This document shows positions 49,876-59,917 of a stretch of DNA of 64,000 nt, in pieces. How positions within the stretch are numbered: position 1 is the stretch's first letter; every line of letters starts with the position of its first letter. Both the position numbers and the translations under genes were made by a program. Below the pieces are notes generated by a model. It saw nothing but the letters and a program-made list of their open reading frames with translations, ran no database searches and was not told where the DNA came from. This stretch comes from Bacteroidales bacterium (GTDB lineage: Bacteria; Bacteroidota; Bacteroidia; Bacteroidales; ML635J-15), in NCBI GenBank assembly GCA_017620015.1, contig JAFZRE010000023.1:62001-126000 (forward strand), given 5' to 3'.

Positions 49876-51915
49876 ATGAAAGATTACAAAAGGATAACCA
49901 TAACTTCCGCTTTGCCGTATGCAAACGGACCAGTTCATATTGGACATTTGGCTGGCGTGTATGTCCCGGCTGATATTTATGCTCGTTACAACCGCTTGAA
50001 ACACCGTGATGTGCTGTTCATTGGTGGTTCCGATGAGCACGGCGTTCCTGTAACGTTGAAAGCACGCAAGGAAGGTGTAACTCCGCAGGATATTGTCGAC
50101 AGATACCACAAGATTATAAAGGAATCGTTCGAGGAATTTGGCATTTCGTTCGATATTTACGGTCGTACCAGTGCAGAAATTCACCATAAGACTGCTGCAG
50201 AATTCTTCCTTTCTCTTTACAACAAGGGTGAATTCGTTGAAAAAACTTCGATGCAGTTCTACGATGAGCAGGAGCAGCAATTCCTTGCCGACCGCTACAT
50301 TATGGGAACTTGTCCTAAGTGCGGAGCCGAAGATGCTTACGGTGACCAGTGCGAAAAGTGCGGTTCGTCGCTTAGTCCTACCGAACTGATAAATCCGCGC
50401 TCGATGATTAGCGGAAACGCTCCCGTAATGAAGGAAACCAAGCACTGGTATCTGCCTCTTGACAAGTATGAGGAAGAACTTCGCCACTGGATTCTTGAAG
50501 AGCACAAGGAGTGGAAACCAAATGTTTACGGTCAGTGCAAGTCGTGGTTGGATTCGGGATTGTTCCCACGCGCCGTCACCCGCGACCTTAACTGGGGCGT
50601 AAAGGTTCCGCTTGAAGAAGGCAAGGACAAGGTTCTGTATGTGTGGTTCGATGCTCCAATCGGCTACATTTCAAATACCAAGATGTTGTATCCCAACGAT
50701 TGGGAGAAGTGGTGGAAGGACAAGGATACCAAACTGGTACATTTCATCGGAAAGGACAACATTGTGTTCCACTGCATAATTTTCCCGTCGATGCTGCGTC
50801 ACGAAGGTTCATACATTTTGCCCGACAATGTTCCTGCAAACGAATTTCTGAACCTCGAAGGCAACAAAATCAGCACTTCACGCAACTGGGCTGTTTGGCT
50901 GCACGAATATCTGCGCGACTTCGAAGGCAAGCAGGATGTTTTGAGATATGTGCTTACAGCAAATGCTCCCGAAACCAAGGACAACGACTTCTCGTGGAAG
51001 GATTTCCAGACAAAGAACAACAGCGAACTCGTTGCCATCATGGGTAATTTCATTAACCGTGCTGTAGTGTTGACGCACAAGTATTTCGGTGGAAATGTTC
51101 CGCAACCAGCCGAGGACACCGACTACGAAAAGGAAATCCGTGCCGAAATCGCTCGCATCAAGGATAGCCTTGAAAGCAATATTGAAAACTACAAGTTCCG
51201 TGAGGCTCTGAAGGATGCAATGGCTGTAAGCCGTCTTGGTAACAAATACTTGGCCGACACAGAGCCGTGGAAGCTTGTCAAGACAGATGAAGCACGCACA
51301 CGCACCATATTGTACTATTCGCTTCAGTTGTGCGCATTGTCGGCAACTTTGGCTGAACCATTTTTGCCGTTCACAAGTGCCAAGCTGTTCAAGATGCTGA
51401 ACTTTGAGCGTCCCGACTGGGAAAGCACGACGAAGGTTGACTTGATTCCTGTTGGACACAAGATAGGAGAGGCAGAACTGTTATTCGAGCGCATTGAGGA
51501 TGCTGCTATTGATGCTCAGTTGCAACGCCTTGAAAACATTAAGATTGAGAACGAAAAGAACAACTACAAGCCACAGCCTGTTAAGGAAAATGTTGCCTTT
51601 GACGACTTTATGAAGGTTGACATCCGTGTTGGTACAGTATTGGAATGCTTCAAGGTTCCGAAGGCTGACAAGCTCTTGCAGTTCAAGATAGATGACGGCA
51701 TGGGCGGAAGGACGATTGTCAGCGGTATTGCAAAATACTATACCGAGCCGGAAAAACTTGTCGGTACTCAGGTTTGCTTCATTGCCAACTTTGAGCCGCG
51801 CAAGTTGAAGGGCGTTGTTTCGGAAGGTATGATTCTCTCTGCCGAGGATGCTGATGGCCGTTTGGTTCTCTTGCAACCGAAGGATTTGGTAAAGTGCGGA
51901 GTTAGAGTAGGATAG
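49876..51915 (+). CDS. metG: Methionyl-tRNA synthetase
   Basis: 679 residues. The class I HIGH motif is [14 protein letters not shown], the zinc knuckle [17 protein letters not shown], and the KMSKS-equivalent loop [12 protein letters not shown]. The anticodon-binding helices follow, and the C-terminal 110 residues form an EMAP/Trbp111 tRNA-binding domain ([27 protein letters not shown]). It charges tRNA-Met with methionine. Length and domain order match the Bacteroidetes enzyme. It is a single-gene unit with a terminator shared with trkA. Confidence 0.97.
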   Translation: MKDYKRITITSALPYANGPVHIGHLAGVYVPADIYARYNRLKHRDVLFIGGSDEHGVPVTLKARKEGVTPQDIVDRYHKIIKESFEEFGISFDIYGRTSAEIHHKTAAEFFLSLYNKGEFVEKTSMQFYDEQEQQFLADRYIMGTCPKCGAEDAYGDQCEKCGSSLSPTELINPRSMISGNAPVMKETKHWYLPLDKYEEELRHWILEEHKEWKPNVYGQCKSWLDSGLFPRAVTRDLNWGVKVPLEEGKDKVLYVWFDAPIGYISNTKMLYPNDWEKWWKDKDTKLVHFIGKDNIVFHCIIFPSMLRHEGSYILPDNVPANEFLNLEGNKISTSRNWAVWLHEYLRDFEGKQDVLRYVLTANAPETKDNDFSWKDFQTKNNSELVAIMGNFINRAVVLTHKYFGGNVPQPAEDTDYEKEIRAEIARIKDSLESNIENYKFREALKDAMAVSRLGNKYLADTEPWKLVKTDEARTRTILYYSLQLCALSATLAEPFLPFTSAKLFKMLNFERPDWESTTKVDLIPVGHKIGEAELLFERIEDAAIDAQLQRLENIKIENEKNNYKPQPVKENVAFDDFMKVDIRVGTVLECFKVPKADKLLQFKIDDGMGGRTIVSGIAKYYTEPEKLVGTQVCFIANFEPRKLKGVVSEGMILSAEDADGRLVLLQPKDLVKCGVRVG

Positions 51916-51965
51916 TTCAATCTAATCCGACACTTCGGCTTCGCTCAGGGGCGAATATAAAATAT

Positions 51966-51998
51966 AATGGCGATGTTGTAAGACGTCGCCATTTTTCT
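51966..51998. terminator. Bidirectional terminator between metG and trkA
   Basis: Stem AATGGCGA/TCGCCATT followed by TTTTTC. It lies immediately beyond the trkA stop on the other strand. A TTCGGCTTCGCTCAGG repeat unit precedes it at about 51935. Confidence 0.8.
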
Positions 51999-53336
51999 TT
52001 AGAAATACTTTGAAATCTTGCCTATGGCATCAGGCAAAGCAAATAGCACAACGCTGTCGCCCTGACGGATTTGCGTGTCGCCCATTGCGATAAAACTCTT
52101 GTTGCCACGGACTATGCCGCCGATGATGATTCCCTGAGGAAATTTAATGTCTTTCAGCTGGTTCTTGGTCACAATGGCATCCTTAGATACAATAAATTCC
52201 AAAACTTCAGCCTTTGTTCCTGTAAGGCACTTTATCATAGCGACTTCCGCCTTCATCGTTAGAGCGTAAATCATACTGGCGGTACTGAGTTTCTTATTTA
52301 TTATGGTGTCGATACCCATACGCGACGCAACATCTATATAGTCAAGGTTTTCGATTTCGGCAATCACTTTCTTTACACCATATCGCTTGGCCATCAGGCA
52401 GGTTAGGATGTTGGTCTCGTCGTCGCCAGTAACGGCGGTGAAAACGTCGGCCTTTTCAAGTCCTTCGTCGAGCAGATTGTCAATGTTGCGTCCATCGCTG
52501 TTGATAACCATGGTGTTAGGTAGCATATCGACTAGTTTTTTGCTCTTTTCGGGGTCTATCTCGAACAACTTTATGTTCAACTGCGACTCAAGGAACTTTG
52601 ATGTGCGGATTCCGATGCGGCTGCCTCCAAGAATCATAATATTGTGTAATTCCAGCTTTGAAATCCCTATTGCGGCAAGAAGTTCCTGCATTATTTCTGG
52701 CAGGGTTATAATGTATATGTAGTCGTTTGTCTTAAGTATTGTTTCTCCGTTTGGGATTATCGTCTCGAAGTCGCGTGTAATGGCGGCAATTCGGAAGTCT
52801 CGCAGGGTTGTAAGTGTGGAGAAGTTCTTGAGCATCAGGTTGCGCAAAGGCGAATTTTCGTCAACCTTTATGACGAACATAGTAAGTTTACCGCCCGAAA
52901 ATTCAAATATTTCGGTTGTGCCAGTCTGCTTGATTACTCCTACAACTTCTTGTGCAGCAATGTATTCTGGATATATCAGACGGTCGATTCCGAGGTTGAT
53001 GAACGAAAGTTTGTTTACGGGCGAGAGGTATTCCATATTGTCGATTCGTGCAACGGTCTTCTTTGCTCCGAACTTCTTTGCGAATACGCAGGCAAGTACG
53101 TTTGAATCTTCCGAATTGGTAACAGCAATGAAAAGGTCGCAGTTGGCAACGCCGGCTTCCTTCAGCACCGAGAACGAAGTGCAGGACCCATAGAGCGAAA
53201 TAAGGTCGTATGAGGATTCTACTTCCTTGAGAATATCCTTGTTGGTGTCAATTATGACTATGTCGTGTCCTTCCTTGACTAATTTCTTGGCAAGGTATCT
53301 ACCTACATTTCCCGAACCTGCAATAATAATGTTCAT
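51999..53336 (-). CDS. trkA: Trk potassium uptake protein TrkA
   Basis: 445 residues with two tandem RCK units. Each begins with an NAD-binding Rossmann segment (MNIIIAGSGNVGRYLAKKL and IMILGGSRIGIRTSKFLE), and each is followed by a TrkA-C domain (the second includes IKFPQGIIIGGIVRGNK). It gates the TrkH/G potassium channel from the cytosol. A TrkH gene is not in the window. It starts 3 nt after the stop of the transglutaminase-like gene. Confidence 0.93.
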   Translation of the reverse strand: MNIIIAGSGNVGRYLAKKLVKEGHDIVIIDTNKDILKEVESSYDLISLYGSCTSFSVLKEAGVANCDLFIAVTNSEDSNVLACVFAKKFGAKKTVARIDNMEYLSPVNKLSFINLGIDRLIYPEYIAAQEVVGVIKQTGTTEIFEFSGGKLTMFVIKVDENSPLRNLMLKNFSTLTTLRDFRIAAITRDFETIIPNGETILKTNDYIYIITLPEIMQELLAAIGISKLELHNIMILGGSRIGIRTSKFLESQLNIKLFEIDPEKSKKLVDMLPNTMVINSDGRNIDNLLDEGLEKADVFTAVTGDDETNILTCLMAKRYGVKKVIAEIENLDYIDVASRMGIDTIINKKLSTASMIYALTMKAEVAMIKCLTGTKAEVLEFIVSKDAIVTKNQLKDIKFPQGIIIGGIVRGNKSFIAMGDTQIRQGDSVVLFALPDAIGKISKYF

Positions 53337-53339
53337 CTT

Positions 53340-54191
53340 TTAGTATTTTATGTTTTTGTCCAACACTTCATTTATTTTTTTCATTATCACCGAATAATAT
53401 CCGGGATATTTGTTTGGGTTCTCCATAATTGTATGGTATCTGTCGAACTGCCAGTATTTCAGATACTTGTAGTAGGGCAGGGGCGCGGCGAGAAAAATTC
53501 TCGGGTCGCGTTTCAACTGGAGTTTATTGTCGATTGCGAATATTGCGCCGTGCTTCGACGGTACATTTGAGGCTTTTGCCAAGTCCAAATTCACATAGCC
53601 AATTTCAATTGCGCTTCCATTTTTTGTAGGGATTAGTACAGGACGTATGTTAATGCCATTTTCTTGGCAAACTATTAGGAATACGAGATTCAGCAGTGAG
53701 CTTGGCAATGGCTTGTTGTCGTTTGAAAACAGACCGTTGAGCAGTGTTTGTCCTGTTTCATCAGCGAAAATGTTCTCTTCTTCGAAGACTTCCCTGATGA
53801 CCCTCAATGTTTCGAGGCTTGTGTTGTCGCTTAGGCGAAGCCATACTCTTCTCGAAAGTTCGCGCATATAGTGTGAAAATTCAAGGGCATCGAAGGTGTT
53901 GTCGGCAATCTTTTCTATCATTACTGTGCCGGCAAGCAACGATGGCTCAGGCGTAAGTCTTGCCGTGTAGTTCTGGAATTCGTTTAGGAAAATCCTTGAT
54001 ATTGAGAGTTGTGCGACTTCTGCAATCCTCATTTTTTCGATGTCACCACATTCTCCGGAATAAAGTCTTTTGGTTAGTTCGTTGGAGAATTCTCCGAAAT
54101 TTTCCACAATCACGCTCTTTATTCCTTCAAATACTTGATTGTCGGGGTCTTCAAGAAGACTTATTATCGATGCAATTTCAGTTCTTTCCAT
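53340..54191 (-). CDS. Transglutaminase-like (SirB1-type) protein, low confidence
   Basis: 283 residues with no signal peptide. The N-terminal half is helical (IASIISLLEDPDNQVFEGIK; HEAT-like). The second half (SLLNLVFLIVCQENGINIRPVLIPTKNG) resembles the SirB1/Tgl-core-2 pattern, in which the catalytic Cys lies on the helix, though the usual triad is not obvious. Function unknown. It lies between relA/spoT and trkA with gaps of 1 and 3 nt, so the three are surely one operon. Confidence 0.55.
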   Translation of the reverse strand: MERTEIASIISLLEDPDNQVFEGIKSVIVENFGEFSNELTKRLYSGECGDIEKMRIAEVAQLSISRIFLNEFQNYTARLTPEPSLLAGTVMIEKIADNTFDALEFSHYMRELSRRVWLRLSDNTSLETLRVIREVFEEENIFADETGQTLLNGLFSNDNKPLPSSLLNLVFLIVCQENGINIRPVLIPTKNGSAIEIGYVNLDLAKASNVPSKHGAIFAIDNKLQLKRDPRIFLAAPLPYYKYLKYWQFDRYHTIMENPNKYPGYYSVIMKKINEVLDKNIKY

Positions 54192-54192
54192 A

Positions 54193-56406
54193 TTATTCGC
54201 CTCTTGATACTTTTATGACGCCTTCTATTTCAAGCATCTGGTGGATTAGATTGTCAAGGTTGTACTTGTTCTGTACGAAGAGCCTGATTTTTCCAGTAAA
54301 GATTTCTCCGTTTGTCTCGAAGTGCAGCATATTCGAGTTTACGTTTGCTTCCTGCGATATTAGTTTGGTGATGTTGTACACAAGTCCCAGATGGTCAATG
54401 CCTTCGATGTTTATTTGCACCTCGTACGACTGTCCCTTGTAGCTTTCCCATTCGATAGTGACGATTTTTTCGCCGTGGGTTGCTGCAAGGCTTTTCAGTT
54501 CGGGGCAGTCCTTCTTGTGGACGATTACAGTGTTTGTCGGAGTGATGTACCCAACGACTTCGTCGCCAGGGATTGGGTTGCAGCAGGTTGCAAGCGAGAA
54601 ACGTTTCTCGGCATCGTTTATCACGAAGGTATTCTTGTGACTGATTTTTTCGTTCTTGGGGCTGCTCGACTTGCCGAATCCTAGTTTCCAGAATTTTGTG
54701 AAGAATCCGTCCTTGTTGCCTTTCTCCTTTTCGAGCATTGTCATCAGTTCGGTAATGTCGTTTTCTTTCAGTTGTCCCGAGCCGAGCTGGTAGAAGAATT
54801 CGTCGTCGGTGCTGATGTCAAGTTTTTCGCGAAGGTGACGTATATCCTTGCTTTCGAGAGTGAGGTTCAGTTCCTTCTGTTTTTTCTCATACATTCGCCG
54901 TCCCTTGTCGATGTCGGCGCTCTTGTCTGCTTTTAATGCTTTCTTGATCTGACTTTTAGCATGTGCTGACATTGCAAAGTTCAGCCATTCTATCTTTGGA
55001 TTCTGCTTCCTTGATGTTAGGATTTCCACCTGGTCGCCACTATAGAGCGTCTGCGAAAGCGGAGCCATCTTGTGGTTGACTTTTGCTGCTATTGCGTGGT
55101 TTCCTACGTCGGTATGTATGTTGTATGCAAAGTCGATGACTGTAGAGCCTTTGGGGATGTCAACAATTTCGCCCTTCGGTGTGAAGATGTGGATTTCCTT
55201 TGTGAATATGTCGAGTTTGAAGTCGTCGAGGAAATCAAAGGAACTTTCCGTATTGCTCAATGTTTCCTTCATATTTTCAATCATTGAGTTGAGCCCGGGG
55301 TTGTTGCTCTTTTCTCCAGTCTTGTATTTCCAGTGCGAAGCGATTCCCTTTTCGGCGATGTCGTCCATCTTGCGGCTGCGAATCTGTATTTCCACCCATC
55401 GTCCCTGCGGACCCATAACGGTAATGTGCAGAGCCTCGTAGCCGTTTGGCTTTGGTTTTTTCACCCAGTCGCGTATTCTTCCGGGATGGTATTCGTACAC
55501 ATTGGTTATCAACGACATAATTCTGTAGCACTCTTCACGGGCTTTGTCGTCGGTAATGTCATCGGGGTGGTCGAAAATTATTCTTATGGCAAAAAGGTCG
55601 TACACTTCCTCGAAAGGAATGTTCTGCTTCTGCATTTTCCGCCAGATTGAATAGACCGATTTCAGACGACCTTTTATTGTGCATTCGATTCCATTTTCGT
55701 CCATTATTTTTTTCAGCGGCACAATGAAATCGTCTATGTACTTGTCGCGGTTTATCTGGGTTTCGTTTATTTTCTTTGTGATTTCGTTGTAGGCGGTCGG
55801 GTTGGTGAACTTCAGCGAAAGGTCTTCTAGTTCGGTCTTAATGGCGTAAAGACCAAGGCGTTCGGCTAACGGGGCATACACGTTGCTGGTTTCGCTGGCG
55901 ATTTTCACCTGCTTGTATTCGGGCATCGAGTCGAGGGTGCGCATATTGTGCAGACGGTCGGCCAACTTTATCATTATCACACGGATGTCTTCCGACATTG
56001 TCATCAGCATCTTGCGGAAGTTCTCGATTTGCTTCGAAGCGTCCTGGTCGAGGATTGTGGAAATCTTGGTCAGACCTTCAACAATGCTGGCAATCTTTGG
56101 ACCGAACATCCTTTCGATGTCGGCTACTGTGTAGTCGGTGTCTTCAACCACATCGTGCAGAAGTGCGCTGGCAATGGCTTTTCGTCCAAGTCCGATTTCG
56201 GAAGCGACAATCTTTGCAACGGCTATCGGGTGGATTATGTATGGTTCACCACTTTTGCGTCGCATCTTCGAGTGGGCTTCGTTTGCCAGTTCGAAAGCCT
56301 TGCGTACGAAAGCAATGTCATCGTCGGTCTTCAGCCGTTTTGCCGACTTTATAAGGTCGTCGTAAAGCCCTTCTATATAAGTCTGTTCTTCTGCTGTCAG
56401 TGCCAT
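54193..56406 (-). CDS. Bifunctional (p)ppGpp synthetase/hydrolase (RelA/SpoT)
   Basis: 737 residues from ATG 56406 (MALTAEEQTYIEGLYDDLIK); a TTG nine codons upstream is less likely. The HD hydrolase domain is intact (IASALLHDVVEDTDY, IKLADRLHNMRTL). The synthetase domain follows (RDWVKKPKPNGYEALHITV, EIQIRSRKMDDIAEKG). Next are a TGS domain (IFTPKGEIVDIPKGSTVIDFAYNIHTDVG), a helical/zinc region with CCNPIPGDEVVGYIT, and a C-terminal ACT domain. It makes and degrades the stringent-response alarmone. It leads the operon with the transglutaminase-like protein and trkA. Confidence 0.95.
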   Translation of the reverse strand: MALTAEEQTYIEGLYDDLIKSAKRLKTDDDIAFVRKAFELANEAHSKMRRKSGEPYIIHPIAVAKIVASEIGLGRKAIASALLHDVVEDTDYTVADIERMFGPKIASIVEGLTKISTILDQDASKQIENFRKMLMTMSEDIRVIMIKLADRLHNMRTLDSMPEYKQVKIASETSNVYAPLAERLGLYAIKTELEDLSLKFTNPTAYNEITKKINETQINRDKYIDDFIVPLKKIMDENGIECTIKGRLKSVYSIWRKMQKQNIPFEEVYDLFAIRIIFDHPDDITDDKAREECYRIMSLITNVYEYHPGRIRDWVKKPKPNGYEALHITVMGPQGRWVEIQIRSRKMDDIAEKGIASHWKYKTGEKSNNPGLNSMIENMKETLSNTESSFDFLDDFKLDIFTKEIHIFTPKGEIVDIPKGSTVIDFAYNIHTDVGNHAIAAKVNHKMAPLSQTLYSGDQVEILTSRKQNPKIEWLNFAMSAHAKSQIKKALKADKSADIDKGRRMYEKKQKELNLTLESKDIRHLREKLDISTDDEFFYQLGSGQLKENDITELMTMLEKEKGNKDGFFTKFWKLGFGKSSSPKNEKISHKNTFVINDAEKRFSLATCCNPIPGDEVVGYITPTNTVIVHKKDCPELKSLAATHGEKIVTIEWESYKGQSYEVQINIEGIDHLGLVYNITKLISQEANVNSNMLHFETNGEIFTGKIRLFVQNKYNLDNLIHQMLEIEGVIKVSRGE

Positions 56407-56430
56407 TGATAATATGGTATTAAAAACAAG

Positions 56431-56461
56431 CAAAGTTACTGCTTTTGATGAAAAATTGCAA
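56431..56461 (-). promoter_or_regulatory. Promoter of relA/spoT operon
   Basis: Minus-strand TAACTTTG at 56431-56438, with a TTG at 56459-56461 about 20 bp upstream. Confidence 0.55.
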
Positions 56462-56573
56462 TGGAAAAATTAGATGTTACTAACTTTAAATGTTAAAAAA
56501 CAGAAATCGTGTCTGTCAAATAATAAAATCGTATCAAACCGCCATAAACAACATCAACCCATTCCAAATACAG

Positions 56574-56595
56574 GAGACGTTGCGCGCAACGTCTC
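56574..56595. repeat. GACGTTGCG palindrome, third copy
   Basis: A perfect 22-bp palindrome with half-site GAGACGTTGCG. It is the same family as 27648-27667 and 37542-37559. It lies in the 430-bp gap between relA/spoT and the subtilase gene, which otherwise holds scattered TCAAAC/CATAAAC units and TTGAACC repeats (to 56768) and no clear ORF. Confidence 0.7.
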
Positions 56596-56835
56596 TACAG
56601 ATTTTCATTATGTACAATCGTGCCATGGCGCTACAATCATCAAATTATCAAATCATCAACCTTCAGCTCAGCGAAGCTAAATTTTCAAACAATCTCAAAC
56701 AACCATAAACCATCATAAACAAAATCAAACAACTTTGAACCTTGAACCCCTTGAACTTTGAACTTCCAAACTGCGCAGCCAAAAACAATTTCAACCTTTC
56801 AAACTTTTTTATTATCTTTCGCAAAATTTTTGAGT

Positions 56836-59800
56836 ATGAAACGAATTTTGTCCATTGCTTTGGCAATGTTGTTTATATGTTCTCTAGTTGTTGCACAAAA
56901 TGCTAACTATGAGCTAAATACGATTATCGTAAAACTCAGCCGAACAAATTCGGATGATTTCTTCAAGTCGTCGTACATTGACGATATGCGTCTTCGTTTT
57001 GGCGATTTTGCATATAAAAAGGAGTTTCCCGATGCTGTGCGTCCCGAAAAGGAGTTCAACGACTATGGTCGTCGTATGGTTGACATTACTACAATCTACC
57101 GTCTCGTATTCCATAGTGATATGGATGTAAATCAGGCAATTTCGTATCTTAACAAGAGTCGCGAAGTTGAATATGCGGAACCTTTGTATCGAGTTTCGTT
57201 GCTTGATGTTCCCGACGACCCGCTTGCCCGACCCGAAAATGCTAATGCCGACGGTGCATATCAGTACTGGACAAGGAATGTGCATTCATACGAGGCTTGG
57301 GACATCTGCAAGGGCGACACTTCCATTGTGATAGGTATTTCCGATACGGGAACTGGGTTAACCCATCCAGACCTTGAGGGCAACATTAAGGTCAACTACG
57401 ACGATATTCCCGATGGAATCGACAACGATAACGATGGCTTTGTTGACAATTACAAAGGTTGGAACTTTGCCTACGACAACAACAATGCGCAGATTCCGCA
57501 CGGTTGCAACAGTAACGAGCATGGGGCGTATGTTTCAGGAATTGCCGCGGCTGTTACTAACAACGGCATTGGTGTTTCGGGCGCTGGATATAAATGCAAG
57601 TTCGTGCCGTTGCGAATCATGAACGATGAAGGTTCGCTTGTAAATGTATATCAGTCGATTGTGTATGCCGCCAATCATCGTTTCGATGTGGTGAACTGCA
57701 GTTGGGGAAGCACTTCTTATCAGCAGATGGGACAGGATGTTGTGAATTATGCAACAATAAATTATGATGTCCTTGTAGTTGCCGCTGCGGGAAATGAGGG
57801 CGTTGAGGGAAAGTTCTATCCTGCTTCGTTCGAGAATGTGATTTCGGTTGCTGCAACTGACAGGAACGATGCAAAATGGAACAATTCTTCGTTCTCGACA
57901 ACGGTGGATGTGTCGGCTCCTGGAACAATGTTCGTTTCTACAAGCGAGAACGGTTATGCCACAATGTGGGGCGGCACTTCGTTTGCAAGCCCGATAGTTG
58001 CTGGTAGTGCTGGTATATTAAGGTCGTACTATCCCAATTACAATGCCATGCAGATTGGTGAAATAATTCGCGTTTCGGCTGACAACATCGATACTCTCAA
58101 TTATTTGGTTCCAGATTCCATAATGCAGGTTGACAGCACTTTTGTTGAATATATCGACAGTATTTCAATTGACAGCATCTGGAACGACCAGCTTTATTCC
58201 TACGACAGCATTTCGGTTGACAGCACTTGGTCGGATGATTTGCAGGCTTACGAGTACGATACCATTCATAATCAGGTGTATGTTGGTGGATATGAATACG
58301 ATACTATTCATAATGATATTTATTTCGGTCAGTATGTCTTCGATACGACATATTTGGATGCTTCGTACCGCGTATATTTTAATAGTGACTATGCCGGACT
58401 GCTTGGCAATGGTCGATTGAATTTGTATCATGCCTTGACAATATCCGAGGACAGCCTTTATTCTACGCGTTTCAACGAGGCTGTATTTGATAGGTACGAC
58501 AATTTTGTTGACATTTCAGGAAAGATTACCAACTATCTAGGTTCAAGGTCGGATTTGAGGATGTTGCTTTCTGTCGAAAGCCCTTATGTTGAAGTTGTTA
58601 CTGATGAATTGCAGTTTGGGTATCTGGCTTCGATGCAGAATGATAGTGTCGGGCTGATAAGGTTGGAGGTTTTGCCCGATGCTCCGCGAGAATTGACTGT
58701 TAAGTTGAAGATTACCTTTGTCTCTGATGAATTTACCAATGTGCAGATTATTGATGTGCCGGTAAATGGTGGTTTTGTCGACGTCAATACTGGCAGATTG
58801 AACCTTTCTGTGGCAGGTAACGGAAGGCTTGGTTATGTGGATATGAATACCGAAGTTGGGCATGGTTTTTATCTTGACGATTATTATGAATTGTTCTACG
58901 ATTGCGGTATAATTTCTGGCATTTCTGGAACCGAAGTTTATAGTGCAGTGCGCCAGATTACCGATTTTTCAGTAGTTGAATATCCGCATTATGTGGAAGA
59001 TACTTTGGCTATTACGCATGTGGTTGCAAAGATGACTGATACTTTGGACTATAATTCACGCAATCTGGAAATTACACTTGATGTTTATGCCTACGATGGA
59101 AATTACATACTTGCCGAATATGGAATAATAAATAAAGGTCTGGTACCTATAGATGGCTATTGCTTTGGGCTTTTTACCGACTGGGATTTGTACGAACCTG
59201 TTGAAAATGTAAGTCATTACGATGCTACTCGCAAGTTCGCTTACTGTGCATACGAAGGCAATAATTCTCTTTATGCAGGAATGAAATTGCTGAGCGGACA
59301 GTCGGCTGTAAACTATTCACTTCCCAACAAGTCTGGTGGCGATGGCGCAGTTGATATTTCGGATGGATTTTCAGATTTGGAAAAGTACTATATGATGACC
59401 AACACTTCGATAACCGATGTAACAAACGACATTGTGCAATATACTGGTGCTGGTGCTATGAGCATCGGCGTAGGTGATACAGCAAAGGTTTGCATTGCCT
59501 TGTTTGCTGCCGATTCATTCTCTCGTTTGACCGAAGCTGTCGATGCTGCGGTTGCTAAGTATTCATATCTTTATGGAGAACCCGAAGATGAGGAATCTGT
59601 CGATATGCAAATGTATGAACGATTGTCAGTTTCTCCTAATCCAGCAACAGATATGCTTGAGTTGTCGGGTGTGGATGGCGATTTTGAGGTCAGTGTGTAC
59701 GATGCTTATGGCAGGTGCGTATTTTCTGGAAGGAATGTTTTGAGGCTTGATGTGTCGGAATATCCCGCAGGCATCTACAATATTTCCGTATCCAACGGCG

Positions 59801-59838
59801 ATGGAACAAGGAATGCTAAATTTGTAAAAATGAAATAA
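56836..59838 (+). CDS. Subtilisin-like serine protease with T9SS sorting domain
   Basis: 1000 residues from ATG 56836 (MKRILSIALAMLFICSLVVAQ, signal peptide). A propeptide-like region (to about 140) precedes an S8 domain with Asp170 (IGISDTGTG), His229 (NEHGAYVSGIAA) and Ser382 (GGTSFASPIVAG). Before the closing helix of that domain (GLLGNGRLNLYHAL) is an inserted Asp/Tyr/Ser-rich stretch of about 75 residues with two YEYDTIHN units. Beta-domains follow, then a type IX sorting domain (LSVSPNPATDMLEL; VYDAYGRCVF; YPAGIYNISV). It is a secreted, probably cell-surface protease. Confidence 0.92.
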   Translation: MKRILSIALAMLFICSLVVAQNANYELNTIIVKLSRTNSDDFFKSSYIDDMRLRFGDFAYKKEFPDAVRPEKEFNDYGRRMVDITTIYRLVFHSDMDVNQAISYLNKSREVEYAEPLYRVSLLDVPDDPLARPENANADGAYQYWTRNVHSYEAWDICKGDTSIVIGISDTGTGLTHPDLEGNIKVNYDDIPDGIDNDNDGFVDNYKGWNFAYDNNNAQIPHGCNSNEHGAYVSGIAAAVTNNGIGVSGAGYKCKFVPLRIMNDEGSLVNVYQSIVYAANHRFDVVNCSWGSTSYQQMGQDVVNYATINYDVLVVAAAGNEGVEGKFYPASFENVISVAATDRNDAKWNNSSFSTTVDVSAPGTMFVSTSENGYATMWGGTSFASPIVAGSAGILRSYYPNYNAMQIGEIIRVSADNIDTLNYLVPDSIMQVDSTFVEYIDSISIDSIWNDQLYSYDSISVDSTWSDDLQAYEYDTIHNQVYVGGYEYDTIHNDIYFGQYVFDTTYLDASYRVYFNSDYAGLLGNGRLNLYHALTISEDSLYSTRFNEAVFDRYDNFVDISGKITNYLGSRSDLRMLLSVESPYVEVVTDELQFGYLASMQNDSVGLIRLEVLPDAPRELTVKLKITFVSDEFTNVQIIDVPVNGGFVDVNTGRLNLSVAGNGRLGYVDMNTEVGHGFYLDDYYELFYDCGIISGISGTEVYSAVRQITDFSVVEYPHYVEDTLAITHVVAKMTDTLDYNSRNLEITLDVYAYDGNYILAEYGIINKGLVPIDGYCFGLFTDWDLYEPVENVSHYDATRKFAYCAYEGNNSLYAGMKLLSGQSAVNYSLPNKSGGDGAVDISDGFSDLEKYYMMTNTSITDVTNDIVQYTGAGAMSIGVGDTAKVCIALFAADSFSRLTEAVDAAVAKYSYLYGEPEDEESVDMQMYERLSVSPNPATDMLELSGVDGDFEVSVYDAYGRCVFSGRNVLRLDVSEYPAGIYNISVSNGDGTRNAKFVKMK

Positions 59839-59850
59839 TTTTCGTGTTTT

Positions 59851-59917
59851 TCGGCGCAAATCATTGCGCCGAGATTATACAACGCAATTTTTTATATCAG
59901 CGCAAATCATTGCGCTG
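59851..59917. repeat. Two GCGCAAATCATTGCGC palindromes
   Basis: CGGCGCAA-atca-TTGCGCCG at 59852-59871 and CAGCGCAA-atca-TTGCGCTG at 59898-59917. They lie between two convergent genes and can act as terminators. The second copy overlaps the last codons and stop of trmH. Confidence 0.7.
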
